Positions 34,116 through 43,840 are shown, counted from the stretch's first letter. The stretch: DNA of 64,000 nucleotides from Alphaproteobacteria bacterium (GCA_022825705.1 JAJDWH010000036.1:310001-374000); one strand, 5' to 3'. The notes: generated from the sequence alone by a model not told the origin. Numbers and translations are program-made.

Positions 34116-35420
34116 ATGCAAAACGCCACCCGCTTCCTGCTAGACGACTCCCACGCCGGGGTCGGCCCGGACGACGTCCCGTCCGTCTTCCGGCTCCGCC
34201 AGCAGTTTCCGCGCCCCGCCGAGCAGGATCTCGTCGCGGCGGTGCGGCGGGAGATGGCGCCAGTAGCCGCCGATGTGCGGCCCGGCCAGCGCATCGCGGT
34301 GACGGGTTCGAGCCGGGGCATCGCGAACCTCGCGACCGTGGTGCGCGAGTGCGTGGGCGCCCTGCGCGACGCGGGCGCCCGCCCCATCGTCGTCCCCGCG
34401 ATGGGCAGCCACGGCGGTGCGACGGCCGACGGGCAGGCGCGGGTGCTCGACGACATCAACGGCATCACCGAGGCGAGCGTCGGCTGCCCCATCGAATCGA
34501 GCATGGAAGTGGTGCAGATCGGGACCACCGACAGCGGCTTCCCGGTGTACCAGGACAGGATTTGCCACGACGCGGACGGCGTGCTCGTGGTCAATCGGGT
34601 CAAGCCGCATACCGGCTTCACCGAGCGGGTGGAGAGCGGCATCTGCAAGATGCTCGTGATCGGCATGGGCAAGCAGGCCGGCGCGTCGAAGATCCACCAC
34701 CAGGCGTTGCGTCTGGGCATGGGCCGGCTCGTGCTCGAAGCATCCCGCATGATCGTGGAATCCGCCCGCCCGCGGCTGGTCGGCGCCATCGCGCTCGTGG
34801 AGAACGCATTCAAGGAGACCGCCGTCGTCCAGGGCGTGCCAGTCGGAAGCTTCGACGCGCTGGTCGACGCGGAAGGCAAATTGCTCGAACGCGCCTACTC
34901 GCTTCTGCCCCGGCTTCCGTTCGAGGATCTCGACGGCCTCATCGTCGATGAGATGGGGAAAAACGTGAGCGGTGCGGGCATGGACACCAACGTCATCGGG
35001 AAAAAAGACGGCATGACGAGCCCGCGGATCGGCGCCATCTACGTGCGCGGGCTGACCGAGGACACCCACGGCAACGCGGTCGGCCTGGGAAACGCCGACA
35101 TCATGCCGCGCTCACTGCTTCCGCACGTCGACCTCAATTCCACGTACATGAACGCGTTCACCGCGAAGCGACTGTCCGTCTGCAAGGTGCCGATGCTGGT
35201 GGAGAACGAGCTGCAGGCGCTGCAGGTCCTGCTCAATTTCCGGGCCGAGGAGGATCCGGCGTCACTGCGGCTCGCATGGATCCGCAACACGTCGATGCTC
35301 GACGAGATGTGGGCCTCTGAGGCGCTGCTCGGCGAGGCGCGCGCTGCTTCGAACATCGAAGTGTTGTCCGCGCCGGCCCCGATCCGTCTCGACGACGGGC
35401 TCGCGCTTGCCGCACCCTGA
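34116..35420 (+). CDS. DUF2088 (LarA N-terminal-like) domain protein
   Basis: The 434-residue protein has GQRIAVTGSSRGIANLATVV, PIVVPAMGSHGGATADGQ and VLVVNRVKPHTGFTERVESG, with the HTGF and GSHGG motifs of the nickel-pincer racemase LarA N-terminal domain. KMLVIGMGKQAGASKIHHQA and DGLIVDEMGKNVSGAGMDTN follow. Many DUF2088 proteins lack racemase evidence, and the substrate here is open. It is probably a monocistronic gene about 105 bases downstream of the MFS gene. Confidence 0.85.
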   Translation: MQNATRFLLDDSHAGVGPDDVPSVFRLRQQFPRPAEQDLVAAVRREMAPVAADVRPGQRIAVTGSSRGIANLATVVRECVGALRDAGARPIVVPAMGSHGGATADGQARVLDDINGITEASVGCPIESSMEVVQIGTTDSGFPVYQDRICHDADGVLVVNRVKPHTGFTERVESGICKMLVIGMGKQAGASKIHHQALRLGMGRLVLEASRMIVESARPRLVGAIALVENAFKETAVVQGVPVGSFDALVDAEGKLLERAYSLLPRLPFEDLDGLIVDEMGKNVSGAGMDTNVIGKKDGMTSPRIGAIYVRGLTEDTHGNAVGLGNADIMPRSLLPHVDLNSTYMNAFTAKRLSVCKVPMLVENELQALQVLLNFRAEEDPASLRLAWIRNTSMLDEMWASEALLGEARAASNIEVLSAPAPIRLDDGLALAAP

Positions 35421-36023
35421 TCAGGTCCGCCCCACCGCTATCACCATTGCCAGTCCTGCTCCCGCCGGATCGCGGAGTTTTCGTCGCCGTACGTGTCGAA
35501 AGTGGCCGGGCCGTCACGCTCCGGCGCGGCTTCTGCACCTGGATTACGAACCAGGTTTGCACGGAAACACGCGCCCCGGGCACCGGAAGGCACACTGCAA
35601 CCGCTACCGGAATCGGCTGTCCTGGCACCGGGGCGCGTTGACAATATCTCAATGCTACTGCCGGACGAGGCTCGCTTCTTGTAGGCCTACGTGCGCCAGG
35701 AGGCCATGTGCACCTCACGGATCAAGGGCACCCAGTCGTCGCTGTCGGATCGTTTCCGGTGGTACCGATCCACTGTTCCAGACCGTCGAGGCGGTACGTC
35801 AGGTGTGAGACCGCGTCCACGCGTACGGAATTGAGGCCCCGTTCCCGCAACGGGACTTCCATTCGAAACCAGGTGAGGTGGCCCTCAGGACGGAATCCGA
35901 CCCGACGGAGCGGCAGGACCAGCCGCGGGCCGTGTGACCTCGCCGTCCTCGTTCAGGCTGCCCCCGATTTCCCGCTACTTGGGCGGCCGCGACGCTGGCG
36001 GCGTACCGCGGTGCGCCGAGCGA
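35421..36023. other. Gene-poor stretch with decayed coding remnants
   Basis: Besides the Fic-like remnant at 35648-35760, the minus strand at 35742-35950 reads a sensible frame (RRVGFRPEGHLTWFRMEVPL, NSVRVDAVSHLTYRLDGLEQ) without a start or recognisable family. The stretch looks like a graveyard of transferred genes. Confidence 0.45.
35648..35760 (+). pseudogene. Fragment of a Fic family protein (Fic_N region)
   Basis: The plus strand reads ISMLLPDEARFL, an in-frame TAG, then AYVRQEAMCTSRIKGTQSSL, SD. It matches the Fic_N motif xxxxYVRxEAxxSSxIEGTQSSLSDLL. The HPFxxGNG catalytic motif and the remainder are missing. A stop codon and truncation make this a clear remnant. Confidence 0.7.
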
Positions 36024-36860
36024 TCAGTGCGACAGCAGCACCGGGACCGTCATGCTCGTCAGCAGGTCGCGCGTGACGCCGCCGAGCCACAGTTCCCGGA
36101 TGCGGGCATGGCCATACGCACCCATCACGAGGAGATCGATCCCGGCGTCCGAAATTCGGTTGAGGATCAGGTCGGAGATCGGCACGTCCGGAGCGTTCAG
36201 CTTCTCCACGGACACATTGACGCCGTGCCGCGCGAGATGCCGTCCAAGATCCGCGCCGGGGACGGGGCCGTGCCGGTCGCCCCGCTCTTCGGGGTCAACC
36301 GAGAAGGTCACGACCTCCGCCGCCCGCTGCAGGATGGGGAGTGCGTCGGCTACGGCCCGGGCGGCTTCCCTGCTCGCGTCCCACGCTACCATCACGCGCT
36401 CGCCCACCTTCGGGTAGGTGCCGAAGTGGGGAACCACGATGACCGGTCGCCCGCTCGCTAGTACGACATGCTCGGCGAGGTCGCGGGATGCCCCGAAGGC
36501 GCCGCCTTCGCGGCCACTCTGACCGATGACGGCAATGTCCGCGTGCCGGCTGAAGAGGGCGGCCGTCCTGACCGGGTCTCCTTCCGTGGAATGCCACTCG
36601 TGGGCAACCCCCGCCGCCTGCGCGCTCCGTTCAAACCCCTCGCGGATCCGCGCGTGGGCCGCGTCCTCCGTCTGTCGCCGTTTGTCCAGATCTCCCGAGA
36701 ACACGTCAGCGGCGGCGTACCCGGCAAATGACAGGTCGTCTCGAAGCATCATCCCGATCGCGTGTGCCTCGTGGCGTGCAGCCAGCCGGATCGCGTACTG
36801 CACGCGCTCCTTGCTTTCAGGCGTGTCGTCCGCCACCACGAGGATGTCCTTGTAAGCCAT
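36024..36860 (-). CDS. Tandem-domain universal stress protein
   Basis: The 278-residue protein has two Usp domains. The first begins MAYKDILVVADDTPESKERV. The second begins GERVMVAWDASREAARAVAD and ends with the ATP-binding type signature LLVMGAYGHARIRELWLGGV, TRDLLTSMTVPVLLSH. The first domain lacks the full G-2x-G-9x-G motif. The ATG at 36860 is preceded by AAGGAG. It probably acts as a cytoplasmic stress protein. Confidence 0.93.
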   Translation of the reverse strand: MAYKDILVVADDTPESKERVQYAIRLAARHEAHAIGMMLRDDLSFAGYAAADVFSGDLDKRRQTEDAAHARIREGFERSAQAAGVAHEWHSTEGDPVRTAALFSRHADIAVIGQSGREGGAFGASRDLAEHVVLASGRPVIVVPHFGTYPKVGERVMVAWDASREAARAVADALPILQRAAEVVTFSVDPEERGDRHGPVPGADLGRHLARHGVNVSVEKLNAPDVPISDLILNRISDAGIDLLVMGAYGHARIRELWLGGVTRDLLTSMTVPVLLSH

Positions 36861-37294
36861 CGCGTACTCCTTGCCGCTGCCTCGGCAGCTGTCCTTGAAC
36901 TCTTGTGGAAGTAGCACCGCGTCGCCGGCGCAGGATCACGACGTCCGGGCGTCAGCCTCTCCGGACGGGTGATCGGCGTCGATCGATTGGCCTGGGCGGA
37001 ATGTTAGTGCAAGGCGGGGCCGGCGGCCAAGCAGGTCGTCAGGCGTGCCGGCGTTCCGACGCGCGGCCGATCTTCGGTCGACACAAAGCGGCGGATAATA
37101 GCTGACATCCTCAGGATGAGACGAGTTGGAAACGCCGGATGGTTGCCCGGGAATCCCGAGCCCGGCACGCCTTCGCGTCGCTTCGGGGCCACCAAGCATC
37201 GAAGTCGCATCAACGGCTGTCCTAGAATCACCTGTCCGTGTTCAAGCCATTGGCCGGCCACGTCCCGACGGGAGCGGACGGCAATGGCGGCCCT
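36861..37294. other. Intergenic region
   Basis: About 430 bases. I see no supported gene. It contains the promoter of the leftward universal stress gene. Confidence 0.4.
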
Positions 37295-38170
37295 TCAAGC
37301 GGCGGCCTGCTCTCGCCGGTACAAACCCGGAGTGCCGCGCACGCTGATCCGCCACAGGAGACGTTCGGTCCCGGGACCGTCCGGATCGCCCATCGGCGCC
37401 GCGGAGTGCATGGTCATCTGGGTGTCCCAGATGCCGATATCGCCAACTTCGTACTTGTGCGCGTAGATGTACTGGTCCTGCACGCAGTGGTCCTTGAGCG
37501 ACCGCAGGAGGGCATCCGAGGCCTCTTGAGGCATGCCTTCGACGGCGCGAGGCGTGCCACTGACCGCGTACAGCGTGCGCTCGCCCGTGATCGAATGAGC
37601 GCGCACCAGCGGATGCGACACGGGCGGCACGGTGGCAGCCTGCGCGTCGGTGAGTTGCTGGGTCGGGTGTTCACCGTCACGTCCGGCCGTCGCCCCGTAG
37701 TAGTGAACCGCGACCAGCCCGTCGATACGTGCGCGTGTGTCCTCGTCGAGATCGTCGTAGGCGGCCTTCATGTCGAGAAATCGGGTCTCGCCGCCCACAT
37801 CGGGGACCTTCTGGGCGTACAGCATGGTCGCGCTGGCAACGTCGGCCTCGTAGGACTGGTCCGTATGCCAGAAGACGGCGGTGTTCCGGCTGTACTCCCG
37901 CCAGCGTCGCGTCACGTTTCCCACTTCAAGGAGATCCGGGTAGCCCGGCATCCGTGCCGTATCAATGACGTGCTGGATCGGGACTCCCCACTGGCGGCCG
38001 AACCGGAGATACGCGTCCTTGCCGCAGGTCTGCTGCTTCAGGACCACCAGACGATGCCGGTAGAGCGCCTGCGACAGCGTGAGGAACTCATCGTCGCTCA
38101 CCCCTGCCGCGAGATCCGCGCCATAGGCAGCTTGGCCGAACGGGCCGTCGAGTGGCTCGAAACGAATCAT
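37295..38170 (-). CDS. TauD/TfdA-family Fe(II)/2-oxoglutarate dioxygenase
   Basis: The 291-residue enzyme has the facial triad: His102 and Asp104 in FWHTDQSYE, His255 in TQMTMHSAAP. The 2-oxoglutarate-binding Arg is at about 274 in RLLWRISVRG. The N-terminus IRFEPLDGPFGQAAYGADLA is typical. Such enzymes hydroxylate taurine, phenoxyacetates, or many other small molecules; the substrate is unknown. A decayed hydrolase lies upstream on the other strand. Confidence 0.9.
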   Translation of the reverse strand: MIRFEPLDGPFGQAAYGADLAAGVSDDEFLTLSQALYRHRLVVLKQQTCGKDAYLRFGRQWGVPIQHVIDTARMPGYPDLLEVGNVTRRWREYSRNTAVFWHTDQSYEADVASATMLYAQKVPDVGGETRFLDMKAAYDDLDEDTRARIDGLVAVHYYGATAGRDGEHPTQQLTDAQAATVPPVSHPLVRAHSITGERTLYAVSGTPRAVEGMPQEASDALLRSLKDHCVQDQYIYAHKYEVGDIGIWDTQMTMHSAAPMGDPDGPGTERLLWRISVRGTPGLYRREQAAA

Positions 38171-38319
38171 GGCGAGACCCTCGTTTCGATGAAATGCGGT
38201 GGGCGGGACCCCATGGTGGCGTCGACTGCGGCGTCACGCAACCGCGCTGGCGGCGAAGTGGGCCGATGATTGCGGACCCCCCCCCGGCCTGTGCGCCGAA
38301 TCGCTTGACCAACCAGGGC

Positions 38320-38687
38320 GATCGTTCGGCGGGGTCGTGCTTCGCTTGGCGAGGAGCCGGACCATCCCCGTCGGCGACCGCTTTCGGGCCACCGTTGCCT
38401 ATTACCCGTGGTGCGGCAACCAGCTTCGGGAAGAGCGGCACACCCCGGTACTGGTACTCATCGGTGAACACGACGACTGGACGCCAGCGTTCCACTGTGT
38501 CGAAGGTCAGGGTTATGCGCGCGGCGCTCCCTTTGAGGTGAAGGTCTACCCCTCGGCACACCACAGCTTTGACCTGCCCATGGGGACGTACCGGTACAAG
38601 GGGTACACGGTGGCAGGAAACCCCGCCGCCGCGGCCGCTTCCCGGGACCGGATGGTCGCGTGGTTCCGGGAGCACGGGACCTTCTGA
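38320..38687 (+). pseudogene. C-terminal fragment of a dienelactone hydrolase family protein
   Basis: The frame reads FGGVVLRLARSRTIPVGDRF, RATVAYYPWCGNQL, TPVLVLIGEHDDWTPAFHCV and YPSAHHSFDLPM, carrying the catalytic Asp and His of the alpha/beta hydrolase. The nucleophile-elbow part before FGG is not homologous and no proper start precedes it. The N-terminal half has been lost. Confidence 0.75.
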
Positions 38688-38869
38688 CAGTCGTACGCCC
38701 GTACGCCGGGAAGCGTGCGTGCCAGCGCCCTCACGCACTAGTGGCCGCAACATCTGTAACGCTGTCTCGCGACCGCCATTTTCTGACCTTCCAAACGGGT
38801 TGCCGTACATGCATGTCAGTTCGGAACGGGCTCATTGAGATGACTTGATGGTTGGTCCAGTATCCGGTC

Positions 38870-39118
38870 ATGATCAAGATCAACATTGCCGAAGGCAGGG
38901 CGCATTTTTCGCGGTATATCGAGTCGGTCGAGCGTGGCGAGACGGTGACCATCTGCCGACGGAACGTGCCAACTGCAGAAATCCGGCCACTGCAGCGGCC
39001 GCTGCGCGAGCTGCGTCCCGTCGGTATCGATCGCGGCATGGAGGTGCCCGCCAGCTTCTTCGAGCCGCTCCCTGACGACGTGCTTGCAGCCTTGGCGGGC
39101 GGGGCCGGCGGAGAGTGA
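38870..39118 (+). CDS. Phd/YefM-family antitoxin
   Basis: The 82-residue protein MIKINIAEGRAHFSRYIESV, ERGETVTICRRNVPTAEIRP is a Phd-type DNA-binding antitoxin domain. The C-terminal half (ASFFEPLPDDVLAALAG) is the usual toxin-binding tail of VapB-like partners. It is directly followed by a damaged PIN toxin gene, so it may now be an orphan antitoxin. The ATG at 38870 is chosen from the family N-terminus. Confidence 0.85.
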   Translation: MIKINIAEGRAHFSRYIESVERGETVTICRRNVPTAEIRPLQRPLRELRPVGIDRGMEVPASFFEPLPDDVLAALAGGAGGE

Positions 39119-39501
39119 GGTCGCAGCGCGATTTCTAGACCCTGCTTTGGTCGCCGGCAGATAACTTACGGCTGATGAAGACGGCTCTGGCGAGGTGCCG
39201 CGACCCCGCGAACGAAGTGCTCCTCAGTGCCTTGTCTGTTTGGGAGATCGCCGTCAAGTACCGGCTTGGTCGTTTGCCGCTCCCGGCTCGGCCCGAGCGT
39301 TATGTTGTCAGCCGCCGCCGCTGGCTCAGACTGGAACCGCTTGCATTTGACGAGAGCGGTGCCGCGCACGATGCGCTGCTGCCGAACCATCACAGGGATC
39401 CTTTTGATCGAGGTCTGGTGTCCCAGGCCATTCTGAACGGTATGGCGATTGTCACGCCGGACCCGATGATTGCCCGTTGCCCGGATCCCATTGTGTGGTG
39501 A
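39119..39501 (+). pseudogene. VapC-type PIN toxin gene with disrupted 5' end
   Basis: From an ATG at 39175 the frame encodes 108 residues with DPANEVLLSALSVWEIAVKY, RLGRLPLP and HHRDPFDRGLVSQAILNG, the PIN domain minus its first strand. The missing start (LLDTHxLLW) appears just upstream split over frames: ARFLDP near 39135 in one frame and TLLWSPADNLRL in the main frame. An indel therefore separates the first catalytic Asp from the rest. It is probably inactive. Confidence 0.7.
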
Positions 39502-39676
39502 GCGCCGCAAGAGCCCCCGTGACTCCGTCCGGTAGTCTCGCGATTGCATGACTCTTATGGCGCCTCGAAGCGTCAGTTGGTTCGAGCGTGAAGCCGTTCG
39601 AGAGGCATCAGGCGCCGTCCGCCACACGCGGCTACGGTCGGATATCCACGCTGGCGCACTGCGAGGGAAGAATGCG

Positions 39677-40060
39677 ATGAGCGATCAAGAGCGGAACAAG
39701 TCGAACGTCGTCGCCTTCTATGACCTGATGTTCAACAAATGCAACCCCAGGCAGGCCGTCGCGATGTATGTCGGTGCGGACTACATCCAGCACAATCCCC
39801 ATGTCGCCACAGGGAAGGCGGGCTTCGTTCAGTACTTCGAGGACATGGCGCGGAGGTATCCCGGCAAGTCGGTCGAGTTCAAGCGTGTGTTCGCGGACGG
39901 ATCGTTCGTTCTACTCCATTGCCATCAGGTCTGGCCTGGTCTCCCGGACTACGCCGGCATCGACATCTTCCGTCTCGACGAGCAAGGCAAGATCGTCGAG
40001 CACTGGGACGTCCTGCAAGAGATTCCGAAGGAATGCGCTCACACGAATGGCATGTTCTGA
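39677..40060 (+). CDS. SnoaL-like / NTF2-like protein
   Basis: The 127-residue protein starts MSDQERNKSNVVAFYDLMFN after a GAGGGAAG ribosome-binding site. It continues AMYVGADYIQHNPHVATGKA, GFVQYFEDMARRYPGKSVEF, VLLHCHQVWPGLPDYAGIDI, and EHWDVLQEIP. These features match the SnoaL-like predicted ester cyclase/polyketide-cyclase group. The substrate is unknown and it stands alone. Confidence 0.87.
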   Translation: MSDQERNKSNVVAFYDLMFNKCNPRQAVAMYVGADYIQHNPHVATGKAGFVQYFEDMARRYPGKSVEFKRVFADGSFVLLHCHQVWPGLPDYAGIDIFRLDEQGKIVEHWDVLQEIPKECAHTNGMF

Positions 40061-40126
40061 CGCACCGACGCCGTCATTGAGGTGCCGGGCACCGGCGGCG
40101 CCAGCCGGGCCAAGGGGGTCTCGAGA

Positions 40127-42130
40127 TCAGTCCGCGAGGCCCTCTGCCAAGCGCATCATGGTCACAGCTTCTCGTCGATAACCGAAGCGATCGTCGCCCG
40201 TATTGGCCTCGGCCAGCGCGATCGCATCAGGATAGGACCACGCTTCAAGGTAGCGGCCGCCCCGCAAGATTTGCCCGAAGCCGGCAATGGCGGCGGCGAA
40301 ACGAGTGTCCGCACTGGCGATCCCCATACTGGGCGTGATCGCCAACTCGACGAGCTGGCTTTCGGTCTCACCCGGTGCCTTGTACCGCAGGCGCAGGTAC
40401 GCGAGTTCCCCATCCAAGTCCCGCGTCGCCTCGCCGGATTCGGCATAGCGCAAGGGATCGTTGAGCACGGCCGGCGACCCGACCGGCGTGATCTCGTAGA
40501 GCGCCGTCACCGAGTGGCCGGCACCGATCTCCCCCGCGTCAACTTTGTCGTTGTTGAAATCCTCGCGCGCGAGCGCGCGGGTTTCGTAACCGATCAGGCG
40601 GTATTCGGCGACGACAGCGGGATTGAACTCCACCTGGATCTTGACATCGTTGGCGATGGGAAAAAGTGCCCCGGTGAGCTGGTCCACGAGCACTTTCCGC
40701 GCTTCGGCGAGCGTGTCGATGTAGGCGGCCTGGCCGTTCCCGTACTGGGCAAGCGCCTGCATGGTCGCATCGTCCAGGTTGCCCCGGCCGAAGCCTAGGA
40801 CGGACAGGTAGATGCCGCTTCGGCGCTTGCGGGCGATGAACTCCTCCAGGGCGTCGGGGTCCGCGATACCCACATTGAAATCGCCATCGGTGGCGAGAAG
40901 CACCCTGGTGACCTCCCCTTCGGCCGCCATCCGTTCCGCGGTCTGATAGGCGAGGCGGAGGCCCTCGGAGCCGGCCGTCGATCCGTCGGCATGTAGCTGG
41001 TCCAGCGCGGCGAGGATGGCCGAGCGATCGTCGGCGGGCGTTGCGCCCAGTACGAGGCCGGCGCTCCCGGCGTAGGCGACGATGGCGATCTGGTCTTGCG
41101 GCCGCAGCTGCCCGAGCATCAGGCGGAATGACTGGACCAAGAGCGGCAGCTTGGCGGGATCATCCATGGATCCCGACGTATCCACGAGGAAGACGAGGTT
41201 CAGTGGCGGCCGACTCTCGACGGCAGGTGATCTGCCCTGGAGCGCGATGTGGATCAGTTGCGTGTCCCGGTTCCAGGGGGTTTCCATGACGGTGACGGTG
41301 GGCCGGAATGCGCTCCCGCCCGCCTCCGGTTCGGCATACCCGTACGGGAAGTAGTTGATCATTTCCTCGATCCGTACGGCTTCGGGAGACGGCAGGAAGC
41401 CATGCATCAGCGTCGAGCGGATAAAGGCGTAGCTGGCCGTGTCCACGTCTATGGCAAAAGTCGAGACAGGCTCTTCGGCCGTAATCCTGAGTGGTTGCGG
41501 ATCGGCGTTGGCGAAGGTTTCCGAACCAGGCCCGCCCATGCCGTCGTGCCCGGTGGGCTGAGCTTCTGCGATGCTCTCGGAGCGAAGGGCGAGCTCCACT
41601 TCCCGGTCGGCCGCGCTTGACCGAAGGCTGCGCACGCTCGGGGCGACATCCAGGCTCTCAGTTTCGGCAAGGTCAATCGGACTGCCCACGGCCGCCACGG
41701 GTGCGGGTGCAGACGGCGGTTCGACGGCAGCAGGCGCTGCAGCGATTTCCGCGACGTCGCCGCCAGCAGGGCCAATCGAAATTCCGTCTTGTGCGACCAT
41801 GGTGCCCGACAAAGGGTCTTCCGGTTGCAGAAGCGGTACGCTGCCCTCGCGGATCAGGGGCACCAGTACGATCAGGCCGAGAGCAGCGAGACCGGTAGTG
41901 GCGGCCAGCGCCGGGCGTGCGGCAAGTGCTGCAAACATGCGTCCTATTCCGGTTTTCCAACCCGCCCAGCCGGTGGGTCGGTCATGGGTAGGACGCGGCG
42001 CCGCGGCCAATCCTTGGGCACGCTCGAAGAGCTCCTGCGCGCGTGCCAGATTGGCGGCGCGCCGAGCCGGGTCCGGCATCGGGGTCGCGCGATCCATTGC
42101 GTGTTTCAGTTCGTCGAGCGGGTCCGTCAT
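40127..42130 (-). CDS. Membrane-anchored von Willebrand factor A domain protein (YfbK-like)
   Basis: The 667-residue protein has a cytoplasmic N-terminus of about 70 residues, one membrane segment (about 71-93), an Ala/Pro-rich linker, a YfbK-type domain (FAIDVDTASYAFIRSTLMHG) and a VWA domain. The MIDAS motif DTSGS is at 317-321, and LLATDGDFNVGIADP follows. The start overlaps the upstream sigma-factor stop by four bases. In related gene pairs the N-terminal part can act as an anti-sigma factor; that is an inference here. Confidence 0.9.
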   Translation of the reverse strand: MTDPLDELKHAMDRATPMPDPARRAANLARAQELFERAQGLAAAPRPTHDRPTGWAGWKTGIGRMFAALAARPALAATTGLAALGLIVLVPLIREGSVPLLQPEDPLSGTMVAQDGISIGPAGGDVAEIAAAPAAVEPPSAPAPVAAVGSPIDLAETESLDVAPSVRSLRSSAADREVELALRSESIAEAQPTGHDGMGGPGSETFANADPQPLRITAEEPVSTFAIDVDTASYAFIRSTLMHGFLPSPEAVRIEEMINYFPYGYAEPEAGGSAFRPTVTVMETPWNRDTQLIHIALQGRSPAVESRPPLNLVFLVDTSGSMDDPAKLPLLVQSFRLMLGQLRPQDQIAIVAYAGSAGLVLGATPADDRSAILAALDQLHADGSTAGSEGLRLAYQTAERMAAEGEVTRVLLATDGDFNVGIADPDALEEFIARKRRSGIYLSVLGFGRGNLDDATMQALAQYGNGQAAYIDTLAEARKVLVDQLTGALFPIANDVKIQVEFNPAVVAEYRLIGYETRALAREDFNNDKVDAGEIGAGHSVTALYEITPVGSPAVLNDPLRYAESGEATRDLDGELAYLRLRYKAPGETESQLVELAITPSMGIASADTRFAAAIAGFGQILRGGRYLEAWSYPDAIALAEANTGDDRFGYRREAVTMMRLAEGLAD

Positions 42131-42672
42131 GAACTCAATTCCTCCTGTCGCATGGCGCGGAGGCGCTTGCGGATTTCCGAAAGGCGCCAGCTGACGGTGC
42201 CTTCGGAGACGCCGAGTACCAGGGCGGCCTCGGCATGGGTGAGTTCCTCCCCGAGAACGAGTGCGGCGGTATCGCGAAGCGGCTCCGGCAGCGCGGTCAT
42301 GGCGTGACGCAGCCAGCGGAGGTTCGCGGCCGAGTCCTCGACGGCCGCGCGCCGGTCGGACTCCCAGCGGCCCCAGCCCTCGGCCGATTTCGCACGGGTG
42401 GCGGCGCGGCGCCGGCGGTCATGGGCGGCGTTCACGGCCACGCGGTAGAGCCAGGTCGTCAGCTGGGCTTCGCCGCGAAAGTGCTTCAGTTTCGCCGGCA
42501 GGGCCAGGCAGATGTCCTGGGTCAGGTCCTCCGCGGCTTCCCGGCGACCTGTGAGGCGGAAGCAGAGGCCGAAGAGGCGGTCGTAATGACGCGCCAGCAG
42601 AGCGGCAAATGCCGCCCGATCCCCGCTGGCGGCGGCCAGGGCCAGGTCGCGGTCACCGTTAGCCATGCACAT
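42127..42672 (-). CDS. ECF-type RNA polymerase sigma factor
   Basis: From an ATG at 42672 (or 42666) the product is about 180 residues. Region 2 is visible as YDRLFGLCFRLTGRREAAED, LTQDICLALPAKL and TWLYRVAVNAAHDRRRR; region 4 is LTHAEAALVLGVSEGTVSWR, LSEIRKRL. It is coupled to the VWA protein through an ATGA overlap. The pair probably senses an envelope signal. Confidence 0.92.
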   Translation of the reverse strand: MCMANGDRDLALAAASGDRAAFAALLARHYDRLFGLCFRLTGRREAAEDLTQDICLALPAKLKHFRGEAQLTTWLYRVAVNAAHDRRRRAATRAKSAEGWGRWESDRRAAVEDSAANLRWLRHAMTALPEPLRDTAALVLGEELTHAEAALVLGVSEGTVSWRLSEIRKRLRAMRQEELSS

Positions 42673-42922
42673 CGCATCACATATGACGCACGAGCGCAGC
42701 CGATTCTTGGCGCGGGAATCCTGCTGCCCGGCGCCGGACCGGCGCGCACGTGCAACGCATGCCCACTGTTGTACCCCAGCGAGCACGGTGCGCCCACGCT
42801 GGTGGAAGTGGCGGATGTCGTCCGCCCCTGAAGCTCTCCCGCCGGCACGGCGGACCGGGGGAACGCGGGCCTACCCGAAGAAGGCCAAGCGGCCGCGACC
42901 TCCCGGCGTCACGGACGAGGTC

Positions 42923-43840
42923 CTATGGCTTCCCTTGGGCGCCAAACACGCCCACGTAGCGACCAGTGTCGAAGACGCCGAAGGTCTCGCTGTGGTCCGG
43001 GCCGAGGAAATGTCCTTCAAGATAGGCGTCCTCGATCTCCGAGGCATAGCGGCCGCTGGCAAGCGCCATGGCCGCCCAGCCCGGAGAATTGACGTCAAGT
43101 CCAGGGATGGCGATGTCCACACCAACACGGGGCCGGGACAGATCGGCGATCGTGATGGTGGCGGTTCCCTGGTGGCGCTGGGACGTTGCGGTAGAGGCTG
43201 CCTCCACGATACCGGTCCACGTCGCGGTCCCGGTTCCGCCGGGGTTCGAACCTGACGTGTCGCCGATGACGTAGGCACCTGCAAACCCCATGCTTCCGCT
43301 GATCTCGGTCCCGTCGGTCAAGCCGGACGCCGTGGCATCGACGATGTCGATTGCGGCGAAGCCGTACTCCCCCCAGAACCCGTAACTGTTGATCGTCGGG
43401 TCGGCGGTCAACGTGATCTCGGGAATGCTCTCCTCGACTTCGAACACGCCGTGCAACGTTGCCGTGTCGAAACCGCCGCGCGAACCCAGTTCGAAGTCGG
43501 TCGAAGCGATGGCGGAGGACGGATCAACCAGGTCCGCAATGGTGATCTCGGTGCCATCATCTTCGGCCACGCATCGCACGCCGGAACAGGCGAAACCGAC
43601 GACCAGCTCGTCGGTCAGCGTCACACCTTGCGACGAGAACGAATAGCGGAGGTGGAGATTCGGGATGACCAGGGTGTCCGCCCGTTCGAGAACGCCCTCA
43701 AGTCGAACTATCCGCGGGTCAGAGCGGAGCTCGTCAAGTCTGCGGTCCGTTGCGGTTGGGCTGCCGCCACCACCGCTACAGGCGGCAAGCATCAACGGAA
43801 TTGCCACCGCCATGGAAATCAGCACGCGTGCGGGTTTCAT
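42923..43840 (-). CDS. TbpB-like barrel surface lipoprotein
   Basis: The 305-residue lipoprotein has a signal peptide and lipobox (AIPLMLAACSGGGG, Cys about 21). Near the C-terminus SEIEDAYLEGHFLGPDHSET then FGVFDTGRYVGVFGA matches the transferrin-binding-protein-B-like beta-barrel ending (GxFxGPxxxExxGxF...xGxFGA). The middle is Gly/Thr-rich and beta-strand-like. It may be surface-exposed; no TonB receptor lies nearby. The ATG at 43840 is chosen to place the signal. Confidence 0.75.
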   Translation of the reverse strand: MKPARVLISMAVAIPLMLAACSGGGGSPTATDRRLDELRSDPRIVRLEGVLERADTLVIPNLHLRYSFSSQGVTLTDELVVGFACSGVRCVAEDDGTEITIADLVDPSSAIASTDFELGSRGGFDTATLHGVFEVEESIPEITLTADPTINSYGFWGEYGFAAIDIVDATASGLTDGTEISGSMGFAGAYVIGDTSGSNPGGTGTATWTGIVEAASTATSQRHQGTATITIADLSRPRVGVDIAIPGLDVNSPGWAAMALASGRYASEIEDAYLEGHFLGPDHSETFGVFDTGRYVGVFGAQGKP

